NCBI GenBank assembly: GCA_030748735.1
Contig: JASMLK010000146.1
Span: 1 to 64,000, forward strand
Direction: 5' to 3'
DNA: 64,000 nt
DNA from: Myxococcota bacterium
GTDB lineage: Bacteria; Myxococcota_A; UBA9160; UBA4427
Shown: positions 54,985-64,000 of the stretch, piece by piece
Layout of the letters: each line of letters opens with the position of its first letter
How positions within the stretch are numbered: position 1 is the stretch's first letter
Notes under the pieces: model-generated
Databases searched by the model: none
Seen by the model: only the letters and a program-made list of their open reading frames with translations
Told to the model about the DNA's origin: nothing
Translations under genes and position numbers: made by a program

Positions 54985-56947
54985 AACGGAGCGCCTCCGC
55001 GGGGTCGAGGCGTGCACCCTGGCGGCTCGGCAACAGCGTCGCGCCGAGCGACAACACCATCGCGATCCCGGCCATCAACGCGATCTGCACGGGATCCACA
55101 CTCGAGGGCAGGCTCGAGAACTGATAGATGCTCGCGGGCAGCGTATCGATGCCCGTGAGTTCCTCGATCGTGCGTTGGAACCAGGTGAGCTGATTGGTGA
55201 TCGCGATGCCGCCCGCGACCCCGGCGCTCGTCCCCATCAGACCGATCAGCGTGCCTTCGATGGCGAAGATGCGTTCGATCGCGGCGTCCTCGGCCCCCAT
55301 CGCCTTCAAGATCGCGATGTCGCTCGACTTCTCCATGATCATCATGATGAGCGTCGCCACGATCAAGAAGGCGGCGACCACCAGGATCATCGTGAGCAGC
55401 AGGAACATCATCACCCGCTCGCTCTTCAGCGCCTGGAAGAAGGTGGGGAAGAACTCCTTCCAATCGCGCGTGTAGTAGGGATAGCCGAGGGCCTGGCGCA
55501 CGGCGGACCCCACCCGCTGCGAGCGATAGAAGTCGGTGGTGCGCGCCTCGATGCCGTCGACGACGTCGCCCGTGCGCCGGAAGTCCTGCGCGCCGGCGAG
55601 GCTCGTGTAGGTGAAGACCTCGTCGTACTGGAAGAAGCTCGATTGAAAGATCCCGACCACGCGAAAACGCTTGAGACGCGGTGCCGGACCGAGAGGCGTC
55701 TGCGGCCCCCCGACCGGTGAGATCAACACGAGTTCGTCGCCCACCTGGGCGCCTGAAGCCACCGAGAGCTGATTGCCGATCACGATGCCCGGGTCATCCC
55801 CTGCTTCGCCGGCCAGGACCCGATCCACCGACCCCGTCACCATGTCGTCGCGCAGGTCGGTGACGTCGGCGACGCTTTCGGGGTCGATGCCGCGCAAGCG
55901 CACGCTGTAGATGTCCCCCGCGCGCCCGCGCACCATGCCCTGCGCATCGACGAAGGGCGACGCACCCGTCACACCCGGAACGTCGCGCACGACTTCGAGC
56001 ACTTCGTCGTAGCCGGTGAACGCCCCCGTGCCGCTATGCACGGTGAAGTGCGCGCGGTTGCCCAGGATCTCTTCGCGCCAGGTCGCTTCGAACCCGTTCA
56101 TCACCGAAAGCACGACGATGATGAGACACACCCCGGCCGCGATCCCCACCACGCAGATCGAGGTGATCGCAGAGATGAAGACCTGCCTGCGCTTCGCGAC
56201 GAGGTACCGCAATGCGATGAACCACTCGACCGAGCGGCGCATTTCGACGAGCCCCGCAGCGGCGAGAGGCAGGAGGCCGAGCAAGACGACCACACCGAAG
56301 AGCGTCACCAGCCCCGAGCCCGCGGCAGCTGCGCCTTGCTGTGTCGATGCCGGGAGCAACCAACTCACGAACCCGACCGCCCAGGGGAGCGCGAAGGCGC
56401 GCAGGGTGGCTTCGAGTTCGCCCAACTTCGTGACGTGGGCTGCACGCCGGCGGCGCGCCAACCACAACATGCCGGCCACGGCCACGCCGACCGGCGCCAC
56501 CATCCAGGTCGCGGGGATCAGCACCGCGCACCATAGCGACGTCCCCAGGCTCGCCAGCCCGAGCACGATCAGCCCCAGGGGCCGCCCTTCGAGCCGGCCG
56601 AGGGCGAAGCGCATGATCAGCGTCGCGACCAGGCTGAGCGCTGCAGTCCGCCCTGCCACCGAAAGGAAGGCTTCGCCCCATTCGGACCAGGGCCGAACGC
56701 CGAGCTCGGGGCGTCCGATTTCGATCGCGAGCACACCGCACAACGCACTCACGAGTAGACAGAAGAACACCGGCCAGCCCACGCGAGACGTCACCCGCGC
56801 GAAGCGTTCGAGCACCACGATCGCCGACCCGAGGTAGATCAGCGCCAGCAGCGCGATCGCGAGGATCAACACCACGATGAACGCCAGCGCGGCCGACGCA
56901 CCGACGGTCACGAGCGTCGCCCCGATCCCAGAACCGAATTCCATCAA
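54977..56947 (-). CDS. LolC/E-family lipoprotein-releasing permease with a multi-helix N-terminal extension
   Basis: 656 residues; LolC/LolE are normally ~400. From about residue 238 it is a standard LolC/E: EWFIALRYLVAKRRQVFISA, FTM with VVLSVMNGFEATWREEILG, a periplasmic MacB-like domain, and an FtsX core with MIMEKSSDIAILKAMGAEDA. The first ~235 residues add about six or seven membrane helices (GASAALAFIVVLILAIALLA, then WPVFFCLLVSALCGVLAIEI) of no recognised family. Only one LolC/E is encoded with LolD here, as in LolF-type systems. Confidence 0.92.
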   Translation of the reverse strand: MMEFGSGIGATLVTVGASAALAFIVVLILAIALLALIYLGSAIVVLERFARVTSRVGWPVFFCLLVSALCGVLAIEIGRPELGVRPWSEWGEAFLSVAGRTAALSLVATLIMRFALGRLEGRPLGLIVLGLASLGTSLWCAVLIPATWMVAPVGVAVAGMLWLARRRRAAHVTKLGELEATLRAFALPWAVGFVSWLLPASTQQGAAAAGSGLVTLFGVVVLLGLLPLAAAGLVEMRRSVEWFIALRYLVAKRRQVFISAITSICVVGIAAGVCLIIVVLSVMNGFEATWREEILGNRAHFTVHSGTGAFTGYDEVLEVVRDVPGVTGASPFVDAQGMVRGRAGDIYSVRLRGIDPESVADVTDLRDDMVTGSVDRVLAGEAGDDPGIVIGNQLSVASGAQVGDELVLISPVGGPQTPLGPAPRLKRFRVVGIFQSSFFQYDEVFTYTSLAGAQDFRRTGDVVDGIEARTTDFYRSQRVGSAVRQALGYPYYTRDWKEFFPTFFQALKSERVMMFLLLTMILVVAAFLIVATLIMMIMEKSSDIAILKAMGAEDAAIERIFAIEGTLIGLMGTSAGVAGGIAITNQLTWFQRTIEELTGIDTLPASIYQFSSLPSSVDPVQIALMAGIAMVLSLGATLLPSRQGARLDPAEALRYE

Positions 56948-57237
56948 GCGTCTCGAATCTCGAAGACTTCACCAGGCCCTGGGGGCGGGCAGCTGCGATT
57001 GCGGGGAGTGGTTGGGGTGGTGGTCAAAGGGCGCCTGCATCGGCTGCCCATCGGGTGCCAGGTGGGGAGGCCGGCGCGCAGAGGGTTCCGCCGGGCCGCC
57101 CAAGTTCTACAACGTTTCCCACCACTTGGGAACGCCTGACGCGTGTTTCCGCGAGCCGGGGACCCGCCTGGCCCCCGGGCGGGGACCGCTCCGTTGGACC
57201 GCGCTCACGCCGACGCGGTTCCCGGCCTCTCCCGGTC

Positions 57238-58399
<1,162 letters not shown>

Positions 58400-58461
58400 C
58401 GCTCTCGGTCTCCCTCGTGGCAGCAGGGGGATATCACCGACGGGGGCATCGTGCACGTCCT

Positions 58462-58905
58462 TCAGTGCCGAAGTACGGCTGAAAGCCTGCGTTCTTCGGC
58501 GCGCATCCGGCGATGGCCCTCGTCGTCTTCGTGGTCGTGCCCGATCAGGTGGAGCACCCCGTGGATCAACAAACGCGCCGCTTCTTGGTCGAGGCTGCGG
58601 TGGCGCTCGCGCGCTTGACGCTTCGCCGTGTCGAGCGAGATCACGACGTCCCCGAGCAGGTTGCCCCGAAACAGGGCGTGGTCACCTTCGACGAGCGAGA
58701 ACGACAACACGTCGGTGGCCCGGTCGCGCCCGCGGTGATCGCGATTCAGTTCTCGTATCCCAGCGTCGTCGACCAGACCGATCGAGAGTTCGCTCTTCGC
58801 GTGACCGAGCAGCCGAAGCACGGCACGAGCGCGCTGCTTGAACAAGCGCAGGTCGAGGCGGCCATGATCGAGCTCGGCGGGAGAGGAGACCAGCGAAACG
58901 CTCAC
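58462..58905 (-). CDS. ybeY: Endoribonuclease YbeY (16S rRNA maturation)
   Basis: 147 residues. The zinc motif HGVLHLIGHDHEDD carries the three His ligands. ELNRDHRGRDRATDVLSFSL is the other conserved block. It overlaps phoH by 4 bases, the common phoH-ybeY pair. Acts in 16S rRNA 3'-end processing and ribosome quality control. Confidence 0.95.
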   Translation of the reverse strand: MSVSLVSSPAELDHGRLDLRLFKQRARAVLRLLGHAKSELSIGLVDDAGIRELNRDHRGRDRATDVLSFSLVEGDHALFRGNLLGDVVISLDTAKRQARERHRSLDQEAARLLIHGVLHLIGHDHEDDEGHRRMRAEERRLSAVLRH

Positions 58906-59942
58906 GGCGTCTTCGGGTCGCTGCTGCGCGTGCCCTGGCCGAGTTCCTGCTGTTCCAGCTCGGCGTCCTCGTACGCCCGCACGATCGACTGCACGAGCGG
59001 GTGACGCACGACGTCCTGCTTGGTGAACGACGTAAAGCCGATGCCCTCGACGTCGCGCAGGATCTCGAGCGCTTCGACCAGGCCACTGCGCGCATCGGCA
59101 CCGAGGTCCGACTGCGTGATGTCCCCCGTGACCACGGCGACCGAATTGAAACCCAGCCGCGTCAGGAACATCTTCATCTGCTCGGGCGTCGTGTTCTGCG
59201 CTTCGTCGAGGATCACGAAGGCGTCGTTGAGGGTCCGGCCACGCATGAAGGCCAGCGGTGCCACTTCGATCACGCCGCGCTCCATCAAGCGACCGACCTT
59301 CTCGAAGTGCATCATGTCGTGAAGGGCGTCGTAGAGCGGACGCAGGTAGGGGTTCACCTTTTCGGCGAGGTCTCCCGGCAGGAAGCCGAGCTTCTCACCC
59401 GCTTCGACCGCGGGGCGCGTCAGCACGACGCGACTCACGTCCTGGCGGTTGAGCGCGGCGATCGCCATCGCCATGGCGAGATAGGTCTTGCCGGTGCCAG
59501 CCGGCCCGGTTGCGAAGACGATGTCGTTTTCGCGAATCAGCTCGACGTACTTGCGCTGTGAAAGATTCTTGGCGCGGATGCGGTGACGCGAACCGACACT
59601 GTCGAGCACGTCGCGCGTCACTTCCGAAAGGTTCGTGTCCGGAGCCTGTTCGAGCATGCGAACGGCTTCGCGCACGTCCACGGGCCGCAGGGTCTGCCCG
59701 CGCTTCACCAGCCCATAGAGTTCTTCGAGGACGTTGTTCGCGCGGTCGATGTCGTCGGCCCGTCCTTCGAGGCGCACGGTGTTGCCGCGCGCGTGGACCT
59801 TTACCCCGAGTTGCGCGGAGAGCAGTCGCAGGTGCCGCTCACGATCTCCGTAGAGCGTTGCCGCGGCGTGGTTGTCGTCGAAGGTGATGCTGCGCTGGGT
59901 CGGTTCGGCAGGATTGGCCAGGCGAGGCTCCCGGTCGTTCAT
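58902..59942 (-). CDS. PhoH-family ATPase
   Basis: 346 residues. The N-terminal ~110 residues are a KH/R3H-like RNA-binding region (VHARGNTVRLEGRADDIDRA). The helicase-like ATPase core starts at SQRKYVELIRENDIVFATGP, Walker A is GPAGTGKTYLAMAMA, and Walker B FVILDEAQNTTPEQMKMFLT. Function in RNA metabolism is suspected. It is translationally coupled to ybeY. Confidence 0.93.
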   Translation of the reverse strand: MNDREPRLANPAEPTQRSITFDDNHAAATLYGDRERHLRLLSAQLGVKVHARGNTVRLEGRADDIDRANNVLEELYGLVKRGQTLRPVDVREAVRMLEQAPDTNLSEVTRDVLDSVGSRHRIRAKNLSQRKYVELIRENDIVFATGPAGTGKTYLAMAMAIAALNRQDVSRVVLTRPAVEAGEKLGFLPGDLAEKVNPYLRPLYDALHDMMHFEKVGRLMERGVIEVAPLAFMRGRTLNDAFVILDEAQNTTPEQMKMFLTRLGFNSVAVVTGDITQSDLGADARSGLVEALEILRDVEGIGFTSFTKQDVVRHPLVQSIVRAYEDAELEQQELGQGTRSSDPKTP

Positions 59943-60006
59943 CGGGATCTTGATGGAACGGCGATGTTCAGGGCTTCTCGGGGGTGGTCAACGCGCAAAC
60001 GCGCGA

Positions 60007-61134
60007 TCAACGTTCCCGTGCGACGAGCACGATATTGCCCTCGCCACGTTCGTAATAGTACGCAGCGGCGGGATCGCCTGCCATCGCGTCGCTGCCGATC
60101 CAGCCCTCACCGTCGAGGTTTTCGAGTGTCTCGGGCCATCCGCCGGTGCGGTAGCGATGGGCCTCGAGGGCATGTCGAATACGCCGCCTCTCGAACATCG
60201 TGCGTGCGTCGTCGAGGACGTGCCGTTCGATCGGAAAGGCTTCGATTTGCTCCGTGGCCTCGGGACCCAGCTGGCCGATCCAGAAGACGAGTCCGGCGAG
60301 CAATGCGATCGGCACGGCGGCCGCGATCGCTCGCAGCGCGTGCCGCGCCGCACCAGGCACGCGGCGAGCGCCGGCTTCGGGTTTGCGCGCCTTACCCTTT
60401 CGCTCGACTGTCGCGATCAGCCCCGCTTCGGCGAGATCCGCGATGGCGCGTGTGGCGTCGAACAGCCCCAGGCGCGAAAGGTCGATGACCCGCTGCAGCG
60501 TCATGCGGCCATCGATCAACTGCACGATCCGTTCGAAGTGGGCCGCCTGGCTATCGCCCTCGCGGCCGACCCGCTCGCGGTGCGCGGCCACGTTACCCGT
60601 GCGTTCGACGATCGCGTCGAAGGGCGGGACCTTCGAGCGGAAGGTCTGCCATTCGTCGACCATGCGCAGGCCGTCCATCAGGATCTGTTCGGCACCGAGC
60701 AGCTTCTCTGCCGGACGATCGTGCTCGATGGCCTGGGCCATGAAGTTGAACGAGCCATCGGCCCAGCGCAGCACGTCGAAGATCGTATCGTGGGTGATCA
60801 GCGCGTCGATCGCTTCGAGGTCGACGTTCGAGATCACGCCCTCCGACACCAACAAGGCACGGAAGGGACGCCCGGACGATCGCGCCTGACCGTGCAGGGC
60901 AGCGAGCGCATCGGCGGTGACGAAACCACAGCGGATCAGACGCTGACCCAGCACCTCGTCGGGGGTCCGCGCAGAGGGCGCTCCCCAGACCACCGACCCC
61001 GCATCGAAGGCGAGGCAGACTTCGCGGCCTGCGTGGTCGACTTTCAGCATGCCGGTCTTGCGCTGATGTCCGATCAGCTGGAATACCTCGGCGATGCCGA
61101 AGTCCTGAAGATTGCCGTTGAGTGCCGACGCCAT
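60007..61134 (-). CDS. DUF4388 (PATAN-like) domain protein with a membrane helix
   Basis: 375 residues. The N-terminal DUF4388 domain begins MASALNGNLQDFGIAEVFQL followed by IGHQRKTGMLKV, the family pattern, at about 1-110. A region with FDATRAIADLAEAGLIATV at about 225-245 resembles the winged-helix end of such proteins. A membrane helix lies at about 265-290 (AIAAAVPIALLAGLVFWIG), and the last ~85 residues are outside, perhaps pilin/pseudopilin-like (TMFERRRIRHALEAHRYRTG). DUF4388 proteins are common in deltaproteobacteria and are linked to signalling and motility. It starts 2 bases after the stop of the TPR membrane gene. Confidence 0.8.
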   Translation of the reverse strand: MASALNGNLQDFGIAEVFQLIGHQRKTGMLKVDHAGREVCLAFDAGSVVWGAPSARTPDEVLGQRLIRCGFVTADALAALHGQARSSGRPFRALLVSEGVISNVDLEAIDALITHDTIFDVLRWADGSFNFMAQAIEHDRPAEKLLGAEQILMDGLRMVDEWQTFRSKVPPFDAIVERTGNVAAHRERVGREGDSQAAHFERIVQLIDGRMTLQRVIDLSRLGLFDATRAIADLAEAGLIATVERKGKARKPEAGARRVPGAARHALRAIAAAVPIALLAGLVFWIGQLGPEATEQIEAFPIERHVLDDARTMFERRRIRHALEAHRYRTGGWPETLENLDGEGWIGSDAMAGDPAAAYYYERGEGNIVLVARER

Positions 61135-61136
61135 GA

Positions 61137-63113
61137 TCAGAGCTGCCTCCGCTTCACGAGCCCCGCCGTCACGATCAGCGCGTAACAGAACAGCGCGGCG
61201 CTGCCGGCCGCCAGGAAGGCCAGGGTCCCCGCTTCACCAACCGCGAGCGGGTCGGGCACGACGCCACCGGGCCAGCCCAGGAAGACGACGGCAAAGCCAC
61301 ATGACAGGATGCCCAGGAAACCGAGATCCGGCCGCCGTGCCAACAAGCCGGCTGCACCGGGAATGAACAACGAGGCCAGGAAGGCCAGCTTGCCGAGGCG
61401 CGCGTCGCGTGCCTGCAACTCGTAGAGCCGCTGCATGCGAAGCTTCGGGTCGGTGGTTTCGGGGCGGTGGAAGAGATGGTGGCAGGCGTCGCAGGTTTCG
61501 GCGTTCCACACCGTGCCATCGCAACGACCGCAGATGCGTTTGCCACAGCGCGTGCAACTGCTCGCCTGCTCGAAGCGTGACGCCAGGAAGATCCCGAAAC
61601 CAATCACCAACGCCAGGGCGCCGAGCAGACGCGTCGGATGACCGCCGAGCCAACCCGGCATCAGCCAGGCCACGGCGATCTGCGACGTGCCCTGTTCCTT
61701 GGCCGCGGCCAGCAGGCGCGAGCGCAGGGCCGAAAGCGGGAAGCCCAGGTCCGCGACGAAGTCCGAATCACCGATGCGCGAGAGTTCCGCCACCGTGCCC
61801 GCGTCGAGTTCCTGCGCGCTGCGCATGGCGGCTTCGAATTCTTCGATCCGGAACAGCCGCGCGTTCGCCTGCGAGAGGTTGAACATGACGCGTGCCGAAT
61901 CGAGTAGCGCGACCGCACGTTCGTAGAGTTCGACGGCCGCAGCATCGTCGCCGCCGCGAAAGCGCAGATTCGCGTAGTTGGTGAGGATCTCGGCGTTGCG
62001 CGGATGCTCGGCGTAAAGCGCTGCGTAGCGTTGGGTCGCTTCTTCGACGCGGCCGAGGCGACGCGCGCGAACCGCGAGGATGTGCTGGGCCAGGAACTCG
62101 TCGCCGCTCGCGGCTTCGAGCAGTGCAACGTCGCGCTCGCTTTCGATCCCCTGCACGACGGCCATGGTGGCCCTCGCGACCGGATCGCTTTCGAGCACCA
62201 CGAGTGCGGTACCGGCCGTCCGCGCGACCGGGTAGAGCCCGGCCACGAAGAAGACCACTGCCAGCCCCAGCGCCATGCGATGGCGCCGCGAGCCGTAGAC
62301 GATGCCCAGGGCGAGCAGCGCGAGCACGAGGCCCATCACGCCTTCGCCCAGCGCCAGGGGGACGAGGAGAAGGCAGCCGAGCAGCGCGGCGCGCGCGAAG
62401 TCCGGCATGTGGCGGGTGATGGGGTCACCGAGATCGTGAGCAGCGCGCCGAAACACGCTGATCGCGACGAAGGTCATGAAGAGCAGCGGGGTGGCGACCA
62501 TGACGATCGCGACCATCAGCAGGAGCGATCCCACCAGCCAGGCCATCGCTTCGAAGTTGCGAAAGATCGCCAGCACACCGTTCACGGTCTGGTCCATGGA
62601 CGCCATCGTTTGACCGTCGTCGAAGAGCGCCTGGGCCAGGGCCACGTGGGCGACGGGCAGGTCTGGGGCCAGGCGAACCGCGAGGGTGGCGTTCGCCAGT
62701 GCGTTTTCGGGGTCATCGGCCGCGATCAGGGCGCGTGCCGCGGCGTCGAGGTTCTCGATCCCGAGAGCAAAGGCCGTTGCGCGGGCTCGGGTCGCGGCCG
62801 AGTTCAGCCCTTCGTCGGAGCCGAACCAGGCGCGTTCGACTTCGCTGCGGAATCCCTCTTCCTCGGGGGTGGGGGAACGCGGGACGACGTCATCGTCCGC
62901 GGACAGAACGGCCGGGGCCGTCACAGCGGCCAGTTGGACATCCCCTGCGGGGGCTCCCGCTTCAGGCGAGTCGCCAGCGCCCGTGGCTCCCTGTGCGAGC
63001 CCCGCGGCGGCCAGGCTCGCAACCGCCAGCGCAATCGCGAACGTCCGGATCCAGCTTCCACGTGTCGAAGACAAACTGCGTTCCCTCGCATCGATCTCGG
63101 CCCCTCCGAACAT
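61137..63113 (-). CDS. Multi-pass membrane TPR protein with a zinc ribbon
   Basis: 658 residues from the ATG at 63113; a longer in-frame reading exists but has no better signal. Signal/anchor FAIALAVASLAAAGLAQ, a first TPR-like block (about 75-165), three hydrophobic regions (AMAWLVGSLLLMVAIVMVAT and after), a second TPR region (about 340-460), another helix, a zinc-ribbon-like CTRCGKRICGRCDG...CDACHHLFH, and two or three C-terminal helices. Not a recognised family; such proteins lie next to DUF4388 genes in related genomes as far as I know. Divergent from rpsT. Confidence 0.78.
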   Translation of the reverse strand: MFGGAEIDARERSLSSTRGSWIRTFAIALAVASLAAAGLAQGATGAGDSPEAGAPAGDVQLAAVTAPAVLSADDDVVPRSPTPEEEGFRSEVERAWFGSDEGLNSAATRARATAFALGIENLDAAARALIAADDPENALANATLAVRLAPDLPVAHVALAQALFDDGQTMASMDQTVNGVLAIFRNFEAMAWLVGSLLLMVAIVMVATPLLFMTFVAISVFRRAAHDLGDPITRHMPDFARAALLGCLLLVPLALGEGVMGLVLALLALGIVYGSRRHRMALGLAVVFFVAGLYPVARTAGTALVVLESDPVARATMAVVQGIESERDVALLEAASGDEFLAQHILAVRARRLGRVEEATQRYAALYAEHPRNAEILTNYANLRFRGGDDAAAVELYERAVALLDSARVMFNLSQANARLFRIEEFEAAMRSAQELDAGTVAELSRIGDSDFVADLGFPLSALRSRLLAAAKEQGTSQIAVAWLMPGWLGGHPTRLLGALALVIGFGIFLASRFEQASSCTRCGKRICGRCDGTVWNAETCDACHHLFHRPETTDPKLRMQRLYELQARDARLGKLAFLASLFIPGAAGLLARRPDLGFLGILSCGFAVVFLGWPGGVVPDPLAVGEAGTLAFLAAGSAALFCYALIVTAGLVKRRQL

Positions 63114-63208
63114 CGGCGGATCGCCGCGCGGGCTAAACCGAAGTCGAGAAATGACGCGGGGTCGGCGACCGCAACTTGCGGGCCTGGGCCTGCGTGTCTG
63201 ACCAGGGA

Positions 63209-63237
63209 TCGACAAGGGGCCCCTGCCCGCCTATGCT
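63209..63237 (+). promoter_or_regulatory. Sigma-70-type promoter for rpsT
   Basis: TCGACA (63209-63214) and TATGCT (63232-63237) with exactly 17 bases between, about 30 bases before the rpsT start. Confidence 0.6.
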
Positions 63238-63267
63238 GCGCGCCCGCCAGAAACCAGGGAGACGGCT

Positions 63268-63531
63268 TTGGCCACGCACAAATCTGCCATCAAGCGGCAC
63301 CGACAATCGCTGCGCCGACGCGCACGGAACCGACACATCAAGGTCGGCACCGGCACGCTCGTGAAGCGCTTCAAGGCGTCGGTCGACGCTGGGGACCGCG
63401 ATGCGGCCACCACCAACCTCGCCGCCGCAACGCGCGCCATTCGCAAGGCCGCCACCAAGGGCATCATTCCGAAGACACGCGCGAGCCGTCAGGTGAGCCG
63501 ACTCGCGAAGGCTCTAAACGGTTTGTCATAG
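63268..63531 (+). CDS. rpsT: 30S ribosomal protein bS20
   Basis: 87 residues with the family pattern: ATHKSAIKRHRQSLRRRARN at the start, KVGTGTLVKRFKASVDAGD in the middle, and KATKGIIPKTRASRQVSRLA at the end. The start is a TTG with GGGAG 7 bases upstream; a non-ATG start is common for rpsT and supports autoregulation in E. coli. It binds 16S rRNA. Confidence 0.95.
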   Translation: MATHKSAIKRHRQSLRRRARNRHIKVGTGTLVKRFKASVDAGDRDAATTNLAAATRAIRKAATKGIIPKTRASRQVSRLAKALNGLS

Positions 63532-63540
63532 CAAGTCGAA

Positions 63541-63565
63541 GGCTGAAGCTCGTAGGGCTTCAGCC
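63541..63565. terminator. Hairpin between convergent rpsT and holA
   Basis: GGCTGAAGC-TCGTAGG-GCTTCAGCC, a 9-bp perfect stem located 9 bases after the rpsT stop and overlapping the holA stop. No T-run follows on either strand, so it is at best a weak or Rho-assisted terminator or transcript-end hairpin. Confidence 0.4.
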
Positions 63566-64000
63566 CGATAGCCCGACTACGAGTCTTTCGAGGGCCATGT
63601 CGGGGGGCATGGAACCGGCACCCTTGAGTGCAGTGTCTGTGGCGTGAATCGCCTCGAGGCACTGCAACAGGCGAAGCCGTGTGAAACGCCGCGCCTGCCC
63701 CTGCAGTTTCTTTACCACGAACGGTGGCCCGGGGACGTTGCCGCCGCTGCTCAAGCGGGCCAGCTTGCGGAAGTGTGCGGCGAGCGATCCGAGCACGACC
63801 TGCGCGGGAGCACCCTTCCCCGCCATGCGCGCGAGCAACATCAAGGCGAGCGCGCTGCGCCCATCCCCGATGGCATCCATCAGGTCCCAGATCGAGTCTT
63901 CGGCCAGATGGCTCGTCGATGCCTCGACGTGTCGACACCGTACGGTTTCACCCTCTCCGGCGAGCAGGGCCACCTTGGCGACCTCCTGGCGCAGCATCAG
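63560..64000 (-). CDS. holA: DNA polymerase III subunit delta, C-terminal part (partial, 5' end off window)
   Basis: 146 codons; the frame stays open at the window edge (a CTG codon precedes the first ATG). LAEDSIWDLMDAIGDGRSAL, followed by MLLARMAGKGAPAQVVLGSL, a LAAHFRKLARL helix and the C-terminal PGPPFVVKKLQGQARRFTRL fit the third domain of HolA. Delta opens the beta clamp in the loader complex. holA beside rpsT, facing it, is a frequent arrangement. Confidence 0.87.
   Translation of the reverse strand: MMLRQEVAKVALLAGEGETVRCRHVEASTSHLAEDSIWDLMDAIGDGRSALALMLLARMAGKGAPAQVVLGSLAAHFRKLARLSSGGNVPGPPFVVKKLQGQARRFTRLRLLQCLEAIHATDTALKGAGSMPPDMALERLVVGLSG

Noticed and set aside
56948-57237. Possible small RNA or gene between prfB and lolC/E.
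   Set aside because: The ~290 bases are GC-rich with one weak TTCCCA/TGGGAA stem and no family features or coding bias.

Overview
This is a 64 kb, GC-rich, gene-dense stretch of chromosome from a Gram-negative bacterium with a full outer membrane. It carries Lpx/WaaA lipid A genes, BamA, Skp, LolCD, OmpA-like domains and an ExbBD/TonB module. LpxI for UDP-diacylglucosamine hydrolysis, an AgmX/PglI-type TonB protein next to ExbB/ExbD and TPR lipoproteins, and a c-di-GMP-I riboswitch all suit the former Deltaproteobacteria (Myxococcota / Desulfobacterota-like). That placement is an inference; no rRNA or tRNA gene was seen.

Layout. 1-7.4 kb: a Bat/MoxR operon on the minus strand (MoxR ATPase, DUF58, BatD-like, BatA, and a very long BatB that runs off the left edge). 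7.8-18.2 kb: an accessory stretch with an unrecognised 476-residue protein, a DUF3047 protein, a class I glutamine amidotransferase, a BufC-like protein, an EthD-domain protein, an SRPBCC protein, metG and a ThDP enzyme. Four broken genes lie among them (VOC fragment, C-terminal remnant of a DUF692/MNIO enzyme, frameshifted amidohydrolase fragment, zinc alcohol dehydrogenase fragment), as do CTAG-bounded hairpin elements.

18.2-43.4 kb is the main feature: one minus-strand block of ten genes. In transcription order it has a small exported protein, an exported TPR/coiled-coil protein, a ~1030-residue TPR lipoprotein, a small TPR lipoprotein, a small exported protein, ExbB, two ExbD and a TonB-like protein with a cytoplasmic coiled coil. 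A c-di-GMP-I (GEMM-I) riboswitch follows, then a 5080-residue outer-membrane giant: signal peptide, about 20 DUF11-type repeats, Cna-B/SdrD-B modules, OmpA-like modules and a ~900-residue C-terminal beta-barrel. I read this as a c-di-GMP-controlled, possibly PMF-energised, giant surface protein system.

43.9-57 kb: envelope genes on the minus strand (lolC/E, lolD, bamA, skp, lpxA, lpxI, a Gfo/Idh/MocA oxidoreductase, lpxB, waaA, lpxK). lpxD and fabZ are absent, and BamA and LolC/E both have unusual N-terminal extensions. 57.2-64 kb: prfB with its programmed +1 frameshift, ybeY, phoH, a DUF4388 protein, a membrane TPR protein, rpsT on the plus strand with a visible promoter, and the C-terminal part of holA running off the right edge.
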